Assembly: GCF_001190785.1 (NCBI RefSeq)
Contig: NZ_LGSS01000004.1
Span: 124,001 to 188,000, forward strand
DNA length: 64,000 bases
From: Gottschalkia purinilytica
GTDB lineage: Bacteria; Bacillota; Clostridia; Tissierellales; Gottschalkiaceae
Reading direction: 5' to 3'
The notes under the pieces are model-generated. The model was given only the letters and a program-made list of their open reading frames with translations. It made no database searches and was not told the DNA's origin. A program made the position numbers and the translations under genes. Below are positions 36,579-46,132 of the stretch, one piece after another; positions within the stretch are counted from its first letter, which is position 1; each line of letters starts with the position of its first letter.

Positions 36579-37322
36579 TTATTCCCATTTAAAGAAACGA
36601 ATTGAAATAATAATACAAACGGCCGAAAGAACAGCCATAACAATAGTCGAAAATATAACATCTGCAGCAGACAAACCAAGTGAAGTTGCTTTCAGAAGTT
36701 TTATTCCCTGTGTTAATGGCAGGAAATCAGCTACTTTTTGCAGTGAAGATGGCATCACTTCATATGGCAAAGTTGCTCCTGAAAAAATAATCATAGGGAA
36801 GTATAAAATACTGGCAATCACGCTAGCGATTTTCATGTCCGGCGAAACTCCACCTACCATCATACCAATACTGAAAATTGACATCATAACTAACAAGTAT
36901 GCTCCTAAAAATTGTAGTATAGAACCAGCAAAATGAAACTGAAAAAAGAGAGTTGCCACAACATAAATCAGAATAAGAGAAATAATTGAATAAATCATAT
37001 AAATTGTAACTTGTACTATTAAAATCAATGCTGGGTGTATTGGAGTTACTTTAAACCGCTTCAGAATTTTCTTGTTTCGATAATCAGATATGACTAATGG
37101 GAGCCCCATGACTCCACCGGCACATATAGCAATTGTAGAAACTGCCCCAAATGACTGTTCTAAAAAAGTATATTGTGCTCCGTCAAACGCAGGTTTATTG
37201 CCATATATGATGCCAAGTATAATGACTACTACCACTGGCATACATATTGCAAATATAAACATATCCATTCCACGTAGAGACAGTTTAAGCTCTGTTTTTA
37301 ACATGGTACTAAATGTTTTCAT
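36579..37322 (-). CDS. ABC-2 type transporter permease
   Basis: 247 residues with six hydrophobic segments and the ABC-2 layout (MLKTELKLSLRGMDMFIFAICMPVVVVIILG start, SDYRNKKILKRFKVTPIHP cytoplasmic loop, PMIIFSGATLPYEVMP). Start overlaps the ATPase gene by 14 bp. Works with that ATPase as an exporter; substrate unknown, likely a drug or lipid-like compound. Confidence 0.85.
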   Translation of the reverse strand: MKTFSTMLKTELKLSLRGMDMFIFAICMPVVVVIILGIIYGNKPAFDGAQYTFLEQSFGAVSTIAICAGGVMGLPLVISDYRNKKILKRFKVTPIHPALILIVQVTIYMIYSIISLILIYVVATLFFQFHFAGSILQFLGAYLLVMMSIFSIGMMVGGVSPDMKIASVIASILYFPMIIFSGATLPYEVMPSSLQKVADFLPLTQGIKLLKATSLGLSAADVIFSTIVMAVLSAVCIIISIRFFKWE

Positions 37323-38043
37323 GATCTAATTCCTCCTCTCCCGTATACCAAAGATAAGCGTCTTCCAGTTTTTCATAAGGACTAGTGGCAATGGCTTCCT
37401 GCACTGTTCCACTGAAAATAAGTCTTCCGTTTTTTAAAATACCAATCCTATCACATAAGGTTTCTACCTCATCCATAAAATGAGAGGTCAAAAAGATTGT
37501 TAAGCCTTTCTTCTTCAATTCTGACAAGCTATTCCACACACTTCGCCTTGCTTTTGTATCAAGTCCTGTTGTTAATTCATCCAAAAACACAACGTCTGGA
37601 TTAGAGATCAGTGCAAGTACAATAAACAGCCTTTGTTTTTGTCCTCCTGACAATTCATTCACCATATTTTTTATTTTATTTTCCAGACCAAATTGTTTCA
37701 GCAGAGCTTCATAATCAGCAGGCTTTTTATAAAGGCAATATGTTTCCTGACATAGCTCCATAACGGTTATTTTGTCCTGATAGTTTGCCTCCTGAAATTG
37801 AACACCTACCCTCTCGAACAGTTTTTTTCGCTCTGTATAGGGATTCATTCTCAAAATAGATACTGTTCCACTGTCTGGTTTTTTTGTACCCAGTATGCAC
37901 TCAATTGTAGTGCTTTTACCTGCTCCGTTTGCTCCAAGCAAACCGAATACCTCACCGCGCGAAACTGAAATATCAAAATTTTCAACTGCACGGATTCCAG
38001 CATAAGACTTGCACAGCTTATCAACTTTAATTGTTGTTTCCAT
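37309..38043 (-). CDS. ABC exporter ATPase
   Basis: 244 residues. Walker A GANGAGKSTTIE, Q-loop VQFQEANYQDK, signature LSGGQKQRLFIVLAL, Walker B VVFLDELTTGLD, H-loop LTSHFMDE. CcmA/DrrA-type. The usual Glu after Walker B is present (DEL); Ser before signature normal. Between MerR regulator (72 bp) and permease. Confidence 0.87.
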   Translation of the reverse strand: METTIKVDKLCKSYAGIRAVENFDISVSRGEVFGLLGANGAGKSTTIECILGTKKPDSGTVSILRMNPYTERKKLFERVGVQFQEANYQDKITVMELCQETYCLYKKPADYEALLKQFGLENKIKNMVNELSGGQKQRLFIVLALISNPDVVFLDELTTGLDTKARRSVWNSLSELKKKGLTIFLTSHFMDEVETLCDRIGILKNGRLIFSGTVQEAIATSPYEKLEDAYLWYTGEEELDHENI

Positions 38044-38115
38044 ATTTCAAACCTCCTTTTTGTATATATAAAAGAATACCACCAGAACATAGTCTGGTGG
38101 AAAAGTGTAGGGTTT

Positions 38116-38871
38116 TTATTTGAATTGTTTTTTCATTTTCCTTAACTGACTCATTACCATAAGAGCATTGTCTTCCGCTTCCTTTAATGAAGTAAGAAGT
38201 TTATCACATACAGAAATGATATCGTCATCATGCCTAGGAGTATCAATTATTTTTCTTATATTGACGCTTGAATCATGGGATATAGCGGTTAGCATTCTCA
38301 AGATGGCAGCCAGAGAATAATTAGCACAACGCAGAGAACGAATAACTTTCAAGCGCATAATATCATCATCTGTATAAATTCGATAGCCATTCTGTTTTCG
38401 TCTTATGGTAATTAGACCATTTAATTCCCAATTTCTTAAAGTATCTATTGTAACCTGTAGATATTCAGCCGTCTGTTTTCTTGTAAGAGATAAATACCTA
38501 GATTCTTTTATACGATGTGAGGAGGATAACATTTGTTTTACAATTTCAATTGCTTCTTCCGCATTCTGCTGCTCTGTTCTAATCTGTGACAGATAACTTT
38601 CTGCGAGGCAAATTGCGGCATCAAAATTTTTTGTAGCAGAAGTCTTAATAATATCAACAGCTTTTTTTCGTAGTCCATTTTGTAATACTTCAACCTTTAA
38701 TGCAGTTCTTGCTAGTTTAAATTGCTCAACATGTAAATCAGTAAAAACACGATAGCCGTTATCTTGCCTTTCCGGTTTTGGTATTAGCTGGTACTTTTCA
38801 TAGAGCCGTACTGTATTGGGATGAATACCAATAATTTTTGCTACTTCTGATGTTCTATACCTATTTCCCAT
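38116..38871 (-). CDS. Double MerR-domain transcriptional regulator
   Basis: 251 residues with two MerR-type winged helices in one chain: residues about 5-70 (YRTSEVAKIIGIHPNTVRLYEKYQLIPKPERQDNGYRVF) and about 125-195 (LTRKQTAEYLQVTIDTLRNWELNGLITIRRKQNGYRIY), joined by a helix and followed by a coiled-coil tail. A tandem arrangement could let a monomer occupy a whole operator. Shine-Dalgarno GAGGTG. Leads the ABC exporter operon. Confidence 0.82.
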   Translation of the reverse strand: MGNRYRTSEVAKIIGIHPNTVRLYEKYQLIPKPERQDNGYRVFTDLHVEQFKLARTALKVEVLQNGLRKKAVDIIKTSATKNFDAAICLAESYLSQIRTEQQNAEEAIEIVKQMLSSSHRIKESRYLSLTRKQTAEYLQVTIDTLRNWELNGLITIRRKQNGYRIYTDDDIMRLKVIRSLRCANYSLAAILRMLTAISHDSSVNIRKIIDTPRHDDDIISVCDKLLTSLKEAEDNALMVMSQLRKMKKQFK

Positions 38872-38879
38872 TATATCTT

Positions 38880-39129
38880 CACCTCCGTCAGCTTCTATCG
38901 TAACATATATTTAAAGTATGGTGTTATAGTGGAGAGTTTACTATAAGTGATAAGTTAAAGACAAACAAGTATAATATAAACACATTTCTAATAATCTTAA
39001 GTGCACATTTATTCAAACACTCCTACACATCTGTCGAATTAGTAAATAGTGTTGATTGCTTGCCATAATAACAGTCAAGATTTATAAATAACACTTATAT
39101 CTCACCCTTTCCATAAATCTACAGACACA
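38880..39129. other. Non-coding stretch upstream of the MerR gene
   Basis: Holds the promoter region of the MerR operon (right-to-left). TAACATATATTTAAAGTATGG near 38901-38921 has dyad character suitable for MerR control; otherwise nothing. Confidence 0.35.
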
Positions 39130-39162
39130 AAAAAGCTACACCATATCTAAAAGTGTAGCTTT
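39130..39162 (-). terminator. Terminator of the UroD-NhaC operon
   Basis: AAGCTACAC and GTGTAGCTT form a 9-bp stem with T run on the minus strand. Confidence 0.8.
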
Positions 39163-39201
39163 CTAAAATACAAATGCCGTTCCCTATATTTCTTATTTAC
39201 T

Positions 39202-40566
39202 TTATACTTCCTTCACAGGTTTATTATTGACAAAATCCCAAGGATTCTTTGCTAAATATCTATTTCCAAAAGGAGTTACTATGGATAGTATAGCAAATAT
39301 AACTAATATAAAACAATACCATACATATGGTACTATTTGAACAGGGCTTACCGATCCATTAGTAAAGCTTCCTGCCATCAATAATTGAGCACCATAAGGT
39401 ATCAGTCCTTGCATTGAACATGAAAAAACATCTAAAAGTGAAGCAGTTTTTCTTGGATCTACATTATGTTCTTTAGATATTTCCTTTGCCAATTGACCAC
39501 TTACAATTATAGAAACTGTATTGTTAGCAGTAGCTGCATCTGTGAGAGATACCAATGTACTTATACCTAACTCAGCTGACTTTTTGCCTTTTACTGTTCT
39601 ATTTATTCTATATAGCAGCCAATCAAGTCCTCCACCACTTGATACCATATTGGCTAAGCCGCCAGTTAATAAAGATAATAAAAATATATCAGTCATTCCT
39701 TTAAATCCTGAATATATATGCTGAACAAATTCTAATCCTTTAAAGCTTTCATAACCAAGTCCTATAGCTCCTGATATAATAATTCCGCCAGTCAAAACCA
39801 CAAATACATTCATTCCCGATACGGCAGCTATCAATACGAATATATATGGAATTACTTTAATTATATTAAAAGTGTATTCTTGACTTTCAGGAATAGTTAC
39901 TGGTTTTCCAAATATGAATAAAAGGACTATTGTAACTAAAGCTGCTGGCAATGCCAAACCAAAATTAGCTCTAAACTTATCTTTCATAGATACTCCTTGA
40001 GTTCTTGTAGCTGCTATAGTTGTATCAGATATAATAGATAAATTATCTCCAAACATAGCTCCCCCAATCAATGCACCTAATACTAAAGGTAAATTTAAGC
40101 CTGCTTTTTCTACTAATTGAACAGCTATAGGACCTATAGCCACAATAGTACCTACTGATGTTCCTGTTGAAATGGAAATAAATGCAGCTATTATAAATAT
40201 TCCTACCGTAATAAATTTAGCTGGTATTAATGTAAGCCCTAAATTTACTGTAGCTTCAACACCACCCATAGCACTAGAAACTGAAGAAAAAGCCCCTGCC
40301 AATAAATATATAATACACATAATTATTATATTATCATCACCACAACCTTTGATAAATATATTAAACTTTTCATCTAATGAACCTTTTGTTAAAATAAAAG
40401 CAAATACTATTCCTATACCAGCCGCAATCGGAGCTGGAAATTGATAAAATGCCATTTCAATTCCTTTAACTTGTAATATAATACCTGAAATCAAATATAT
40501 AAGTACAAAGATAAGAAAAGGTAATAAAGCTACCCCATTACCTCTTTTTTCATTTATCTTTTCCAT
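39202..40566 (-). CDS. NhaC-family Na+/H+ antiporter or related secondary transporter
   Basis: 454 residues, about 12 membrane segments. Features of the NhaC/YfiC ion-transporter group: STGTSVGTIVAIGPIAV, GAMFGDNLSIISDTTIAATRTQGV and SLTDAATANNTVSIIVSGQ, with conserved Asp and Thr in membrane segments. In known members it exchanges Na+ for H+ or carries organic substrates such as malate/lactate. Lies 23 bp after a methyltransferase gene, so it may import or balance ions for the methylated substrate. Confidence 0.82.
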   Translation of the reverse strand: MEKINEKRGNGVALLPFLIFVLIYLISGIILQVKGIEMAFYQFPAPIAAGIGIVFAFILTKGSLDEKFNIFIKGCGDDNIIIMCIIYLLAGAFSSVSSAMGGVEATVNLGLTLIPAKFITVGIFIIAAFISISTGTSVGTIVAIGPIAVQLVEKAGLNLPLVLGALIGGAMFGDNLSIISDTTIAATRTQGVSMKDKFRANFGLALPAALVTIVLLFIFGKPVTIPESQEYTFNIIKVIPYIFVLIAAVSGMNVFVVLTGGIIISGAIGLGYESFKGLEFVQHIYSGFKGMTDIFLLSLLTGGLANMVSSGGGLDWLLYRINRTVKGKKSAELGISTLVSLTDAATANNTVSIIVSGQLAKEISKEHNVDPRKTASLLDVFSCSMQGLIPYGAQLLMAGSFTNGSVSPVQIVPYVWYCFILVIFAILSIVTPFGNRYLAKNPWDFVNNKPVKEV

Positions 40567-40589
40567 TTTAATGTCCTCCTTAGTTTAAA

Positions 40590-41660
40590 TTAATCTTTCA
40601 TTAGTAACTCCATATCTATTGGATATGCTCCATAAATGTTACCAGCTTCCATAAACATTTCAATATTTTCCATTGGAGTATGCATTGGAATTTGACAGCC
40701 TGTACTTAAAATATATCCTTTTTTAGAATCATGGCCCTTTCTAATACATTCTTTAACTGATTTAAAAATAGATTCTTTATTACCTGCATAAATTACGTCA
40801 ACAGGCGGAACATTCCCTGTAATTATCACTCTATCTCCCATTATTTCTTTAGCTTCTTCCAAATCCTCTATATTATCTATGCTAAAATTGGAAATGCCAG
40901 TGTTTACCACATCTTCCCAAATTTCTTTACTTGTCCCACATATATGTATCCCTGGAGCGCTACCCGTCTTTTCTTTTATTTTATCAACATTTTTTTGAAG
41001 AGCTGGTAAAGAAAACTCTCTAAATTGTTTTGGACTTATAAGATTTGTAGATGAAACTGGATCAGCAAAACTAATAGATACACCTAGTTTTGCCACCTCT
41101 TCTATATATCTATTATTAGATTCTACTACTATATCCATTAGAGTATGGACTTTTTTAGGATATTTGATCATCCATTTTAATAAATTATCTGTTCCTACTA
41201 CAGAAGCTGCAACACTAAAAGGTCCAGACATCGAAGCACTAACATCTACTTCATCTATAAGTGCATCTTTTGTTAGTTTTATAGCCTTAATTAAAATTGG
41301 TAAAATGCCATCCTTTAATGGATCAGCAATCTTAAGAGATTCTATTTCATCTACGGATTTAATAGCTGGCTCCAATAAATAGGAAATATTGTAATCAGGA
41401 TAAGCTACCTTAGAACCCATAGCCTCGGCAACACCTCTAAGACTTGTAGATATTCCTACGCTATCATGACGGAGTCTTTTAAACAAGGCTATTTCCAACT
41501 CTGCCATAAGCTCTGCTGAATGATAATAATCACTCACTTTTACACCAATAAACGGTGCCATAGTAGCTCCCATATCTGGAACACAGATTACACGGTCAAT
41601 TTCCTGTCCCCTGGCAAAAGCATTCATTCTTTCTCTTGGTGTCATTTTTTCTTTTCTCAC
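40590..41660 (-). CDS. UroD-family corrinoid methyltransferase (MtaA/MtbA-like)
   Basis: 356 residues of the uroporphyrinogen-decarboxylase superfamily. The zinc motif of methylcorrinoid transferases is visible: HxC in GIHICGTSKEIWE and a later Cys in ILSTGCQIPMHTPMENIEM. Start is GTG 41660 behind AAGGAG. Members move methyl groups between a substrate or CoM/tetrahydrofolate and a Co(I) corrinoid protein. Partner corrinoid protein is encoded 0.8 kb upstream. Not a heme-pathway UroD, since that enzyme lacks the HxC motif. Confidence 0.78.
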   Translation of the reverse strand: MRKEKMTPRERMNAFARGQEIDRVICVPDMGATMAPFIGVKVSDYYHSAELMAELEIALFKRLRHDSVGISTSLRGVAEAMGSKVAYPDYNISYLLEPAIKSVDEIESLKIADPLKDGILPILIKAIKLTKDALIDEVDVSASMSGPFSVAASVVGTDNLLKWMIKYPKKVHTLMDIVVESNNRYIEEVAKLGVSISFADPVSSTNLISPKQFREFSLPALQKNVDKIKEKTGSAPGIHICGTSKEIWEDVVNTGISNFSIDNIEDLEEAKEIMGDRVIITGNVPPVDVIYAGNKESIFKSVKECIRKGHDSKKGYILSTGCQIPMHTPMENIEMFMEAGNIYGAYPIDMELLMKD

Positions 41661-42297
41661 TTAAATCTCCTTCCTAATATAAAATAGTCATTTGAAAATC
41701 TAGCCCAAAATCCATTATATAATTTATTATAATATTATTGCTATTGAACTATTTTATAACAAATCTATCTTTATTGATATTTTCAATATACTGTAATATA
41801 ATTCCATAAACTATAAGTAGCTATAGAAATTATATGAAAATTGAATTTCTCTGCTTGATTACCATAATAACAGTTAAAATTTATAGATAAAGCTTATATT
41901 TCATCCTTTTCATAAGTCTACAAATGTAAAAAGAGCTATTTAAAAATAGTTTTTAAACAGCTCTTTTTGTATAAAATAAAAAGGAAAAAGTCCGAAAAAG
42001 CCCTTTCCCTAGTAAAATCTAAGACAACAAAGAACAAGTTTCATAATAAGTACAACAAAAAATACGAGGCTTATATATCAATTAATGTTACCATCAGATC
42101 TCGCAGTAAATATCCATAATGATGCCTAATGATAATCCAATAAGATTGCTTAGAAATATCAAATAGGTTTAACTGTGACAAGCTTAATCTGTCCTTCTCT
42201 GATAAAGAAAAAAACTAGCAATCCCACGATAATCATATTAAAGATAATTATTTATGTATATATGAACAGTATTTATTCAAATAGTTTCCACAACTTT
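41661..42297. other. Non-coding stretch between the two methyltransferase operons
   Basis: A terminator-like hairpin AAAAAGAGCT ... AGCTCTTTTT spans 41935-41973, followed by a second stem GGAAAAAG / CCCTTTCC at 41990-42010. No gene. Confidence 0.45.
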
Positions 42298-42475
42298 TTA
42301 TAACCCGCTACAATACAGTTCAATATTGATGTGTGCTTCTTGAAATTTGATTCCAACCTCTTTTATTAACTCTATTGTAACTATATTCATCATACCTTCA
42401 AGGCAAATACATGATGGTCTATCAACTTGTTCCCTGCTGAGTACCTTATTCAATCATTCTATTAGGCGACAACAT
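42298..42475 (-). pseudogene. Fourth UroD/MtaA-like gene, decayed N-terminal fragment
   Basis: ATG at 42475 starts MLSPNRMIE; a one- or two-base shift leads to KVLSREQVDRPSCICLEGMM, NIVTIELIKEVGIKFQEAHI, which is the N-terminal pattern of MtaA/CmuA-type UroD proteins (..REKVDRP..C.GGMMN..T.EL....G..WPEAH). It stops at 42298. Directly downstream of the corrinoid-protein gene, so the operon once had another methyltransferase. Confidence 0.65.
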
Positions 42476-42490
42476 AGACTCTACCTTTTT

Positions 42491-43147
42491 CTATGCTATT
42501 TCAAGCAGTCCTTTTATTAACTTTACCGCCTCAACTGCGTTAGAAGAATATCCATCTGCACCTATAGTGTCAGCAAATTTTTTTGAAATTGGTCCACCAC
42601 CAATGATTACTTTCACTTGTTCTCTGATTCCCGCTTCCTTTAATAACTCGATAACTGTACCCATTCCCCCCATCGTCGTTGTCATCAGTGTTGACATGCA
42701 CACAAATGAAGCATTAACTTCCTTCACTTTATCAACAAAGTTCTGTAAAGGAACATCTCTTCCTAAATCAATCATATCAAACCCAGCCGTATCTAACATG
42801 ATCTTCACTAAATTCTTGCCTATATCATGGGTATCCCCTTCTACAACACCAATTACACCTTTTGGCTTTTCTCTCTCCATTTCATTTGAAGGAATATGAG
42901 GTCTTAAAACAGATAAACCTTCATACATTGCATCTGAGCACAATAATAAATCCGTAACAAAATATTCTTCATCTTCATACAATTGACTTGCACGATTCAT
43001 CCCATCTACAAGTCCTTCCATAATACCATCAAATGCAGGATATCCTGCTTCTACATACTCATTACAGGCCTCAATCACAGCTTCTTCTTCCATATTTAAT
43101 ACACCATCTGATAGTTTTTTTAATAATATCCCTTTTGATACTGACAT
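42491..43147 (-). CDS. Corrinoid (B12-binding) methyltransferase protein (MtaC/MtbC-like)
   Basis: 218 residues. N-terminal helical cap (residues 1-90) and a Rossmann-like B12 domain with the base-off signature EGDTHDIGKNLVKIML (DxHxxG, His lower axial ligand), then GRDVPLQNFVDKV, CMSTLMTTTM and VIIGGGPISKKFADTIGADGYS. Normal length. It carries the methyl group between the UroD-family transferases. 40 bp after the 43188 gene. Confidence 0.9.
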   Translation of the reverse strand: MSVSKGILLKKLSDGVLNMEEEAVIEACNEYVEAGYPAFDGIMEGLVDGMNRASQLYEDEEYFVTDLLLCSDAMYEGLSVLRPHIPSNEMEREKPKGVIGVVEGDTHDIGKNLVKIMLDTAGFDMIDLGRDVPLQNFVDKVKEVNASFVCMSTLMTTTMGGMGTVIELLKEAGIREQVKVIIGGGPISKKFADTIGADGYSSNAVEAVKLIKGLLEIA

Positions 43148-43187
43148 TACTTTCCCTCCATTTTCGATTATACAAAATATTGATGAA

Positions 43188-44258
43188 CTAAATGAAATTT
43201 TTTGGATCTAATGGCCCTTTACCATATTTTCTAGCAGAAGCCATAAATTGATCTATGTTTTCTAAAGGAATGTTTCCTGAAAGATCGCAGCCTGATGCCA
43301 AAATATATCCACAAGGACTGTCATAGGCCTTTTGAATACAATTTTTTACTGCTAAGTCAACATCATTGGTGTTTCCTAAGTATAGCACCTCTACTGGATC
43401 CACATTGCCAAGAATAGGTACTTTATTACCTACTACCTCCTTGGTGTATGTCAAATCTACCCTGTTGTCAATGCTAATCATATCGCAACCTGATTGCACC
43501 ATATCCCCTACGATTGCTCTTGTATCTCCACAAATATGATAACAAACCATTCCCTTTGCATTGTGAATATCCTTCATCAAATCTACTGCATAAGGCAAAA
43601 CAAATTCTAAGTATTGTTTTCTATGGAGAATTGTTCCTGAAGCAATAGGATCACAAAGTAAAATGATTGCACCTTCTTTAATAAATTCCCTATAAATCAT
43701 TTTCAGCCCTTCATTGCAGAAATGAATTAATTGATGTACCTTATCAGGATTTTTTCTCGTTGCCCTTAATAAATTTTCTACTTTGAAGATACTTGATGCT
43801 GCAGTAAAGGGTCCAGATATTAAAACCCCTGTTGGTACTTCTTTTCCTACTTTATCAATTAAAATTTTTGTAGCTTCTACGTGTAATTGCAGCTTTTTAT
43901 CATTTTTTAGTTCTAACTTTGACATATCTAATTGGTCCACATCATTTAAATCCTCTAAAACATATTTCAAAATTGCTGGTACCGCATCCTCAGGATCGCT
44001 CATTACACTTCCTAGGGCTGCACCTACACCGTGTAGTCCATAGTCAATGATCGTTAGATCATTTCCAAATCTTTCATAACATGCAACCTGTGCCATAGCT
44101 TCATTGAAAGCTGTACTCCTTTTTTCTCTATGAGTCATTCCTAGTGCTGAACCAGACATAGAGCAAACTACTGGCATTGCTAAAATTCTATCCATTGGTT
44201 TTCCTGTCATAAATGCACTCAATCGTTCATTTGGTGTCATTTGATCATCTCTATGCAT
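43188..44258 (-). CDS. UroD-family corrinoid methyltransferase
   Basis: 356 residues from ATG 44258 (GGGAGGATTTCAT upstream; 23 codons of open frame ahead of it are not translated). Zinc motif HxC in VCYHICGDTRAIVGDM and Cys in ILASGCDLSGNIPLENIDQF. TPNERLSAFMTGKPMDR start resembles the 40590 protein, so these two are paralogues, perhaps acting on substrate and on the final acceptor. In operon with cobW-like, the 44333 gene and the corrinoid protein. Confidence 0.78.
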   Translation of the reverse strand: MHRDDQMTPNERLSAFMTGKPMDRILAMPVVCSMSGSALGMTHREKRSTAFNEAMAQVACYERFGNDLTIIDYGLHGVGAALGSVMSDPEDAVPAILKYVLEDLNDVDQLDMSKLELKNDKKLQLHVEATKILIDKVGKEVPTGVLISGPFTAASSIFKVENLLRATRKNPDKVHQLIHFCNEGLKMIYREFIKEGAIILLCDPIASGTILHRKQYLEFVLPYAVDLMKDIHNAKGMVCYHICGDTRAIVGDMVQSGCDMISIDNRVDLTYTKEVVGNKVPILGNVDPVEVLYLGNTNDVDLAVKNCIQKAYDSPCGYILASGCDLSGNIPLENIDQFMASARKYGKGPLDPKNFI

Positions 44259-44332
44259 ATGAAATCCTCCCTTAATTACCCCTTTTAATGAAGAAACTGC
44301 TTTTTTAATCTTTTTTAGACTCAACACAATTA

Positions 44333-45202
44333 TTAAAGCAAGTCAATACCTTTTATTATCCCATTTTTCAGTTGAAATGCTTTATTTTTTATGCACATTT
44401 GTCCAACAAATTTTGTTTTTCCAATAACCTGAACACAACCTTGTCCATATCCTATCGGAGTTCCTATATCAATATCACGCCAAACAGCTTTTTTAGTTCC
44501 TAATAAGGCAAAGGTAGTTTTGGGACAAAGCAACATAATTGCTTCATCATTTAGGGTCTCTTCTATTTTTTTAAATAACGGGTACGTAAACATCTCTACC
44601 ACTTGTTCCGAAAGCTTAGGTCCTAAAATATTTAGTCCGCCAACAGAATCACCATAACTAATCATATTAACTCCAGATTTTTGGGCTTCCATCACAAATT
44701 TCAATATTTCTTTTTGTAATTTATCAAAAATATTCTGCATAATCTCTGGATTTTTTCTAAATATCTTAAAAATATGTCTTGGGTCGGCTAAAACGTTCAT
44801 AATGGTAAAAGGACCTGAAATATATAAAACTACATTTTCTCCTTTTTCCCTTAGATACTTACAGGCCTTTAGTGTCTCTGATATACGTCCCTTTGAGTAA
44901 TCTATTTCAGGTAAGCTTAGTATCTCTTCTGATGTAGTACAGATATAATCCTTAACTCTTGGGCCTATATTTTCATCTCCATAGGTAATGCTTCCTCCTA
45001 AGGCTTCTCCTTCTAGGGTATGACAAAATGGTAACTGACAAAAAGATGCATTATCTTGCTCTTTTATGGCTAAGGCTAGCTGTGCCATGCTATCCCAATT
45101 CTTATAAGCCTCTGGAAACTTTATACCTGTTTGTTGTATAGTTTCCTTACTAATTCCAGTAGAATTATCATAGGTGCATTGAAAGTCAATAATTTTACTC
45201 AT
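44333..45202 (-). CDS. UroD-like protein lacking the HxC motif
   Basis: 289 residues, shorter than its neighbours. UroD-fold elements: GISKETIQQTGIKFPEAYKNWDSMAQLALA, GPFTIMNVLADPRHIFKIFRKNPEIM, VNMISYGDSVGGLNILGP. Where the others have HICG it has LLCPKT, so the His ligand is absent while Cys remains; late cysteines are GYGQGCVQV and GQMCIKN. It may use other metal ligands or be a non-catalytic or specialised transferase. 15 bp after the GTPase gene. Confidence 0.65.
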   Translation of the reverse strand: MSKIIDFQCTYDNSTGISKETIQQTGIKFPEAYKNWDSMAQLALAIKEQDNASFCQLPFCHTLEGEALGGSITYGDENIGPRVKDYICTTSEEILSLPEIDYSKGRISETLKACKYLREKGENVVLYISGPFTIMNVLADPRHIFKIFRKNPEIMQNIFDKLQKEILKFVMEAQKSGVNMISYGDSVGGLNILGPKLSEQVVEMFTYPLFKKIEETLNDEAIMLLCPKTTFALLGTKKAVWRDIDIGTPIGYGQGCVQVIGKTKFVGQMCIKNKAFQLKNGIIKGIDLL

Positions 45203-45217
45203 GTTTATTCCTCCAAA

Positions 45218-46132
45218 TTATTTTTGAAACCATTCTAATATTCTCTCATTATTTAAATTGCAACCAATGATAGTTGCTTTCGGTTCCCTAGGTCCTTCTA
45301 TGTATTCCCAATGATAATGCTGAGGAGTAAAATTGAAGTGGATAAACTGATTGGTATTCAGTTCTAGAATTCCTTTAGCTCTTATAATAAAGCCCCATTC
45401 TTTATCCTTTAAAGCGACTAACATTTTCTCAATCTCTGCTTCCGAAAAAAATCTTGGATTAACAACAGATAAGGTACTAAACACTCTATTGGCAGGCATA
45501 CAAACAGGCTGTTTTTTATAGTCAATTTCACAGTCCTGAATTGTATTTAATATTTCTATAATTTTATCTCCTCCGTAGGAATACCATTCTTCCTTAAGGA
45601 TAAAGGCTGACTGATTATTTGACCTTATCTTGGAAATCACCTTTTCCACTTCTTGATCATCCATTTCATCAAAGTGGCTTAAAAAAATAATATGAGCATT
45701 TCTGATTTGATCTAAATAAAAGTTTCCGAACTCTTCAAAGTAATCATCAAAAGTGCTTATATCAACAATTGTTATTAAGTGTCTTATTTTTATGCCAAGT
45801 TGCGAGCTATCACAAATTTTTTTACAAATTTTAGTGATATCTGATAAACTTGCTACACCAGATGGCTCTATTAGAATATGATCAGGCTTATATGATAAGG
45901 TCAATTCTTCTATTGCTTTTTCGAAGTCATGTATGACACTACAACAAATACATCCAGCAGAAATCTCTTTAATAGGAAGCTTGTCATCTATTAAATCTCC
46001 ATCAATTCCCACACTTCCAAATTCATTTTCAATTAAAGCGATTTTCCCGTTCATATGTGGGATGATTTTTTTCAAGAATGTAGTTTTACCGACTCCTAAA
46101 AAACCCGATATGATATTAATATTCGTACTCAT
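45218..46132 (-). CDS. CobW/COG0523-family GTPase (metal chaperone type)
   Basis: 304 residues. P-loop SGFLGVGKTTFLKK, the COG0523 metal site GCICC (CxCC, near residue 60), Walker B-like ILIEPSGVA, and CobW C-terminal domain (WGFIIRAKGILEL, HYHWEYIEGP). Such GTPases deliver Zn or Co to target enzymes. As first gene of a zinc/corrinoid methyltransferase operon it plausibly loads metal into the UroD-family proteins. Confidence 0.82.
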   Translation of the reverse strand: MSTNINIISGFLGVGKTTFLKKIIPHMNGKIALIENEFGSVGIDGDLIDDKLPIKEISAGCICCSVIHDFEKAIEELTLSYKPDHILIEPSGVASLSDITKICKKICDSSQLGIKIRHLITIVDISTFDDYFEEFGNFYLDQIRNAHIIFLSHFDEMDDQEVEKVISKIRSNNQSAFILKEEWYSYGGDKIIEILNTIQDCEIDYKKQPVCMPANRVFSTLSVVNPRFFSEAEIEKMLVALKDKEWGFIIRAKGILELNTNQFIHFNFTPQHYHWEYIEGPREPKATIIGCNLNNERILEWFQK

